A DNA stretch of 10,000 bases from Methanospirillum hungatei. Its GTDB lineage: Archaea > Halobacteriota > Methanomicrobia > Methanomicrobiales > Methanospirillaceae. A program made the translations under genes and the position numbers. Shown piece after piece: positions 7,001 through 10,000 of this stretch. The notes beneath the pieces are model-generated. The model did no database searches and was not told the origin of the DNA. It was given only the letters and a program-made list of their open reading frames with translations. The stretch's first letter is position 1. Every line of letters begins with the position of its first letter. Location: positions 1 to 10,000 of the forward strand of contig NZ_JAIWNS010000002.1 of the NCBI RefSeq assembly GCF_020216685.1, read 5' to 3'.

Positions 7001-8488
7001 TTAATGCCTGAAATATCTGATTCCGGTAAAGACCATCGCCATCTTCCTCCGGTTTGCCTCAGCAATGACTTCGTTGTCCCGGATTGATCCCCCAGGCTGG
7101 ATAAGGGCGGTTGCCCCTGCCTCGGCGGCGACCTCAAGGGTATCAGAAAATGGGAGGAATGCATCTGATGCAACAACAGAGCCTTTCAGGGGGAACTGCG
7201 CCTTCGAGATGGCTATCTTTGCACTATCAACCCGGCTCATCTGTCCGGCACCAATGCCAAGGGCTCTGTTTTTATCTGCAAAGACGATGGCGTTACTTTT
7301 CACATGTTTACAGACCTTCATCGCAAGCATCATGGCCGCCTCTTCATCAGCGGTCGGGTCCCGGTCTGTTACCACCTGCCATTCCTCTCTCTGAACAGGT
7401 GTCACCTGTACAAGAGCACCACCGTCAATGGTTCTTACCGCTGGATTTCCTGCAGGATCGGTGAGATGAAGAAGGCGGAGGTTTTCCTTGGTCTTCAGTA
7501 TCTCCCTTGCCTCGTCAGAGAAAGATGGGGCAACAAGCACTTCTATAAAGATCGAGGCAATCTCTCTGGCCAGGTCTGGAGTAACCTCCCGGTTGACCGC
7601 TACAATGCCACCATATGCGGAGACCGGGTCCACATCCCTGGCTGCAAGGTATACATCGCGGATGGTCTCTCCGGTCGCAACCCCACAGGGATTATTGTGT
7701 TTCACAATAACTGCTGCACATTCATCAAATTCACGGAGAAGCCCGACGGCCGCATCGACGTCAAGGTAATTATTGTATGACATGGCTTTCCCCTGAAGCG
7801 GAAGGCTCCCACCAATCCCGCTCTCCCCATAGACTGCAGCAACCTGGTGAGGGTTTTCACCATACCGCAGCATCCGGCCATTTCTGAACTGGACCGAATA
7901 TACAGAAGGCAACTCTCCTTCAAGACCATACAGATAGTTGCTGATGGCTCCGTCATAGGCTGCCATACGGGCAAAGACTTTCCTGGCATAGGCAAGTCGC
8001 TCTTCCCTGGTGAATGGCTTTTTGGATGATACGGCATTCATAAGTGCTGGATAATCTGCAGGATCAATCACGACAAGAACGTCCTGAAAATTTTTTGCTG
8101 CAGCCCGTATCATCGCCGGCCCGCCGATATCGATGAATTCGATCAGTTCATCCAGGGGAAGAGACTGTTTTGTCATCTCTTCAAAGGGATAGAGATTGAC
8201 CACTACGAGATCTATCGGGCCGATATTATGCTCTTTCATTACGGCATCGTCAGTACCTCTCCGGCCGAGAATCCCTCCATGAATTTTCGGGTGTAATGTC
8301 TTGACCCGGCCATCCATCATCTCCGGAAATCCGGTATATTCTGATACTTCGATGATGGGGATGCCTGCGGTAGTGAGAACTTTTGCGGTTCCCCCCGAGC
8401 TCAAAAGTTCAATCCCGGCCTGGTGCAAAGTCCGGGCAAGGTCGATGATACCGTCCTTGTTCCAGACTGAAAGGAGTGCACGCTTCAT
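7001..8488 (-). CDS. purH: Bifunctional AICAR formyltransferase/IMP cyclohydrolase PurH
   Basis: PurH carries out the last two steps of purine synthesis: formylation of AICAR with 10-formyltetrahydrofolate, then ring closure to IMP, both in the cytoplasm. At 495 aa it is shorter than typical bacterial PurH but has both domains. The cyclohydrolase part (1 to about 195) begins RALLSVWNKDGI and has LLSSGGTAK (28-36), MDGRVKTLHPKIHGG (58-72), VNLYPF (97-102) and DIGGPAMIRAAAKN (120-133). The transformylase part has RYGENPHQ (208-215), NNYLDVDAA (239-247), the catalytic KHNNPCG (263-269), AYGGI, SDAFLPF (441-447), QPGGSIRD (464-471) and the C-terminal RYFRH. No family-defining residue is missing. 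Many archaea use PurP and PurO instead. No T-run separates it from the downstream isomerase gene, so cotranscription is plausible. Confidence 0.96.
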   Translation of the reverse strand: MKRALLSVWNKDGIIDLARTLHQAGIELLSSGGTAKVLTTAGIPIIEVSEYTGFPEMMDGRVKTLHPKIHGGILGRRGTDDAVMKEHNIGPIDLVVVNLYPFEEMTKQSLPLDELIEFIDIGGPAMIRAAAKNFQDVLVVIDPADYPALMNAVSSKKPFTREERLAYARKVFARMAAYDGAISNYLYGLEGELPSVYSVQFRNGRMLRYGENPHQVAAVYGESGIGGSLPLQGKAMSYNNYLDVDAAVGLLREFDECAAVIVKHNNPCGVATGETIRDVYLAARDVDPVSAYGGIVAVNREVTPDLAREIASIFIEVLVAPSFSDEAREILKTKENLRLLHLTDPAGNPAVRTIDGGALVQVTPVQREEWQVVTDRDPTADEEAAMMLAMKVCKHVKSNAIVFADKNRALGIGAGQMSRVDSAKIAISKAQFPLKGSVVASDAFLPFSDTLEVAAEAGATALIQPGGSIRDNEVIAEANRRKMAMVFTGIRYFRH

Positions 8489-8510
8489 GTAGTACTACGT
8501 GGGTCATCAG

Positions 8511-8518
8511 CTATAATG
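8511..8518 (-). promoter_or_regulatory. Possible TATA box for purH
   Basis: On the minus strand CATTATAG is centred about 26 nt before the purH ATG. No ribosome binding site precedes that ATG. This spacing would place transcription start at or next to the ATG, giving a leaderless message. The box is a poor match to the archaeal consensus, so confidence is low. Confidence 0.3.
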
Positions 8519-8563
8519 AGGATACTGGACATCCTGTCTGACGACCAGAGCCGGATGAAAATC

Positions 8564-8570
8564 AAAAAAA
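8564..8570 (-). terminator. Oligo-T terminator after the DUF3821 gene
   Basis: Seven consecutive A on the + strand read as T7 in the minus-strand transcript, about 15 nt past the DUF3821 stop, with further T-rich sequence (GATTTTC) directly after. This is the usual form of an archaeal intrinsic terminator and suggests purH is transcribed separately. Confidence 0.45.
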
Positions 8571-8584
8571 TTGGGATATTTGTA

Positions 8585-9637
8585 TTATCTTCTTTTTCCA
8601 GCCACCGCCATCATCACTGCCAGAAGAGACAGAAGGCAGACTACAACGCCGAGCGGTTGTTTTTGTGCTGATGGTTTTTCTTTGGGCGGAGAGGGAAGCG
8701 GGGGTTTTGTCGGTTTTGCGGTCACATCGATAGAGGACTGAGTGATAATTGGAGTAATATCAAGGGTCAGTTCAGGAACCGGCGTTTCTGTCGGAGTGGG
8801 AGTGGGTGTCAGGGTGGGAGTCCTGGTCTTTGTGCCTGAACTATCTGATTCTTCCTTTTCTGATGACTTTGACTTTTTATCAGAAGTGTCCTTTTGTGAT
8901 TCCTTCTCCTTTTCTGGTTTTATCTTACTTAACACAAAGGTCGTTTTCAGACTGGTTGTCACGCCGTCCCCTGAGTTCTTCTCGGCGATATCATTTGCCA
9001 GAATGGTGGCCCACGCAGTATATTCCCCTTCAGGATACTTTTCATCATCCTTGGTTTCCCAGACTGCCCCGGTGTCAAAGGGACTATAGTAGACGAATAT
9101 TTTCTCTAGATTATATGTCCCGGTTGGTGACTGAAGCGTCGTGAATGTCGTCTCATTCGGACCGGTCAGATTGATCCTGACTGGAACTCCTGCAGAACCT
9201 GGCCGCTCCTGTAACAGATACATATTGGATGATATCTTAAATGAAACAAGATTCCCTTTTTTGATCCATTCCGGCTCGTGATCAATCCCCTGCTCTACCA
9301 CATCAAGCTGAATCCAGGGATCTTCAACCTTGAACACGGGTTTTTTACTGATGAGCCCGTACCAGGTTCCGGTTTTACCGGAAAAGAATGCAGGATCCAC
9401 AAAAAAATGCCTGGTATCCATTACTTTCGCACGGGAGTCTGGTGTTCCCTCAGGGGAGCCTGAACTCCAGAATGCGATCTCATCCCCTGCCCTGACATTA
9501 CAATCTGATATATCAAGGTCATTTTCTCCGACAAATACCGTCCCTTCCTTTGGAATTTTTGAATCCAGTGCATATGCCCCGGTCCCGAAGAGGAGAAGAG
9601 AGAGTATGAGTATCAGGAAAAATCTGGACAAATCCAT
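8585..9637 (-). CDS. DUF3821 domain surface protein, secreted and membrane-anchored
   Basis: This 350-aa protein looks like a cell-surface protein of unknown function. Residues 1-24 form a signal peptide (hydrophobic core FFLILILSLLLFGTG, likely cut after AYA). The DUF3821 domain follows (about 28-240): IPKEGTVFVGENDLDIS (28-44), AFWSSGS, FFVDPAFFSGKTGTWYG (78-94) and FKVEDPWIQLDV (102-113), a pattern repeated across Methanomicrobiales surface proteins. Two N-glycosylation sequons are visible (N156, N161). A charged Lys/Glu/Ser segment (239-270) and a Thr-Pro/Pro-rich spacer (271-328) lead to a single C-terminal membrane helix (329-347) ending KRR, typical of an anchor with a cytoplasmic tail. 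No enzymatic motif is seen. The domain identification is from memory; function is unknown. Confidence 0.82.
   Translation of the reverse strand: MDLSRFFLILILSLLLFGTGAYALDSKIPKEGTVFVGENDLDISDCNVRAGDEIAFWSSGSPEGTPDSRAKVMDTRHFFVDPAFFSGKTGTWYGLISKKPVFKVEDPWIQLDVVEQGIDHEPEWIKKGNLVSFKISSNMYLLQERPGSAGVPVRINLTGPNETTFTTLQSPTGTYNLEKIFVYYSPFDTGAVWETKDDEKYPEGEYTAWATILANDIAEKNSGDGVTTSLKTTFVLSKIKPEKEKESQKDTSDKKSKSSEKEESDSSGTKTRTPTLTPTPTPTETPVPELTLDITPIITQSSIDVTAKPTKPPLPSPPKEKPSAQKQPLGVVVCLLSLLAVMMAVAGKRR
8780..8821 (-). repeat. Thr-Pro codon repeat in the DUF3821 gene
   Basis: A low-complexity stretch encodes alternating Thr and Pro (residues 273-286, TPTLTPTPTPTETP). It reads as GGAGTG/GGGAGT-like units on the + strand. 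It forms the extended stalk between the surface domain and the membrane helix and is coding sequence, not a mobile or CRISPR repeat. Confidence 0.7.
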
Positions 9638-9712
9638 AATAAAGTATCATTTTCGCTTTTTTTAGATATTTGCGTGCTGAAGGACTTAGGTAAGGCGAGA
9701 GCATCATATTCC
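9638..9712. promoter_or_regulatory. Divergent promoter region, DUF3821 gene and transporter
   Basis: This AT-rich gap separates the minus-strand DUF3821 gene from the plus-strand transporter. On the minus strand AAATATCT (9664-9671) is centred about 30 nt before the DUF3821 ATG, a suitable position for a TATA box with a very short or absent leader. The same AT-rich block, with T7 at 9657-9663 and AGATATTT, could serve the transporter about 45 nt upstream of the ATG at 9713. An AGGTAAGG at 9688-9695 is too far from that ATG to be a convincing ribosome binding site. Confidence 0.4.
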
Positions 9713-9716
9713 ATGA

Positions 9717-10000
9717 AGGAAGAGTACTATCACGCAGTTCGCTCTTGTTATTCTGGGTCTTGTCTTTGTCCTGATTGCAATCCGTCAGGTCGGCCGGTTT
9801 TCCTTCTCAATCTGGCAGGTGATGCTGGCCGGGGCAGTTCTGACCCTTGTTACCGGACAGATATCACCGTATGATGCAGTCCTTGCCATCAACCCCGGGG
9901 TCATGCTCTTTTTGTTTGGTATGTTCATCGTTGGTGAGGGGGTAAAAAACAGCGGGCTTTTGGAACAGTGTATCTCGTGGATCTGCCGGCATGCATCATC
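9717..10000 (+). CDS. SLC13/ArsB-like ion transporter (3' partial, start unclear)
   Basis: This is the N-terminal part of a polytopic membrane transporter of the SLC13/ArsB/CitM type, which moves anions or Na+/H+; substrate cannot be told. The frame reads TITQFALVILGLVFVLIAIRQ, a first membrane helix, then a second (WQVMLAGAVLTLVTGQISPYDAV) and NPGVMLFLFGMFIVGEGVKNSG, a stretch typical of these permeases. It continues past the window. The start is abnormal: an in-frame TGA lies at 9714-9716, and no ATG, GTG or TTG follows until GTG 9819 and ATG 9822, which would remove the first helix. An ATG at 9713 is in another frame. Dropping one A from ATGAAGG would give MRKSTITQFALV, a natural-looking start. 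Either a one-base frameshift or non-AUG initiation is likely. Confidence 0.75.

Noticed and set aside
6877..7176. Minus-strand frame with AGGAAG before an ATG in the purH-isomerase gap
   Set aside because: The part after that ATG (MNYQNKRK) soon enters the isomerase gene in the wrong frame and matches nothing known; the isomerase frame is conserved.
7304..7780. 158-codon plus-strand open frame inside purH
   Set aside because: It lies wholly opposite conserved PurH sequence and shows no recognisable domain; it is a shadow frame.
8771..8827. Short G-rich repeats that resemble a direct-repeat array
   Set aside because: They are Thr-Pro codons inside the DUF3821 gene with no spacers of even length, so this is neither CRISPR nor a mobile-element repeat.
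9674..9874. 66-codon frame containing the ATG at 9713
   Set aside because: Its translation is Cys- and Pro-rich with no membrane pattern, while the overlapping frame gives a clear transporter. The ATG itself may still be the original start before a frameshift.

Overview
The window is chromosomal DNA from a methanogenic euryarchaeon, most likely of the order Methanomicrobiales (Methanospirillum-like; genus-level placement is inference). The evidence is the archaeal forms of FtsY and SRP54, archaeal-only translation and transcription genes (L21e, RpoF/Rpb4, TrmY, Pus10, DUF655), a DUF3821-type surface protein typical of Methanomicrobiales, GGTGAT/AGGAG ribosome binding sites and oligo-T terminators. 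Genes fill almost all of it. No tRNA, rRNA, CRISPR array or insertion sequence was seen, and no stretch over 300 bases lacks a gene.

Region 1 (2-6315, + strand) is one very compact information-processing cluster: ftsY (5' end missing), ffh/srp54, trmY, pus10, rpl21e, rpoF, a DUF655 gene, ksgA/rsmA and a HemK/PrmC-like methyltransferase. Six of the eight junctions overlap by 1-17 nt; the other two gaps are 21 and 10 nt. The cluster joins protein targeting (FtsY with SRP54), the two consecutive steps to m1-pseudouridine-54 in tRNA (Pus10 then TrmY), a ribosomal protein, an RNA polymerase stalk subunit, 16S rRNA dimethylation and probable release-factor methylation. It most likely runs as one transcript whose promoter lies upstream of the window.

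Region 2 (6321-9637, - strand) converges on region 1 with only 5 nt between stop codons. Read in its own direction it holds a secreted or anchored DUF3821 protein, an oligo-T terminator, purH (last two steps of IMP synthesis) and a SIS-domain protein resembling 6-phospho-3-hexuloisomerase. purH and the isomerase may be cotranscribed; pentose phosphate supply and purine synthesis meet at PRPP.

Region 3 (9638-10000) is a short AT-rich divergent promoter region followed by the start of an SLC13/ArsB-like membrane transporter that runs off the window. Its reading frame has no normal start codon before the first membrane helix, which suggests a one-base frameshift at the start or a non-AUG start.

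This is mostly a core-genome region. I found no undescribed defence or mobile system. The points most worth a second look are the transporter start, the DTQGR G3 motif of SRP54, the isomerase lacking the family's C-terminal His, the trmY-pus10 coupling, and the uncharacterised DUF655 gene.
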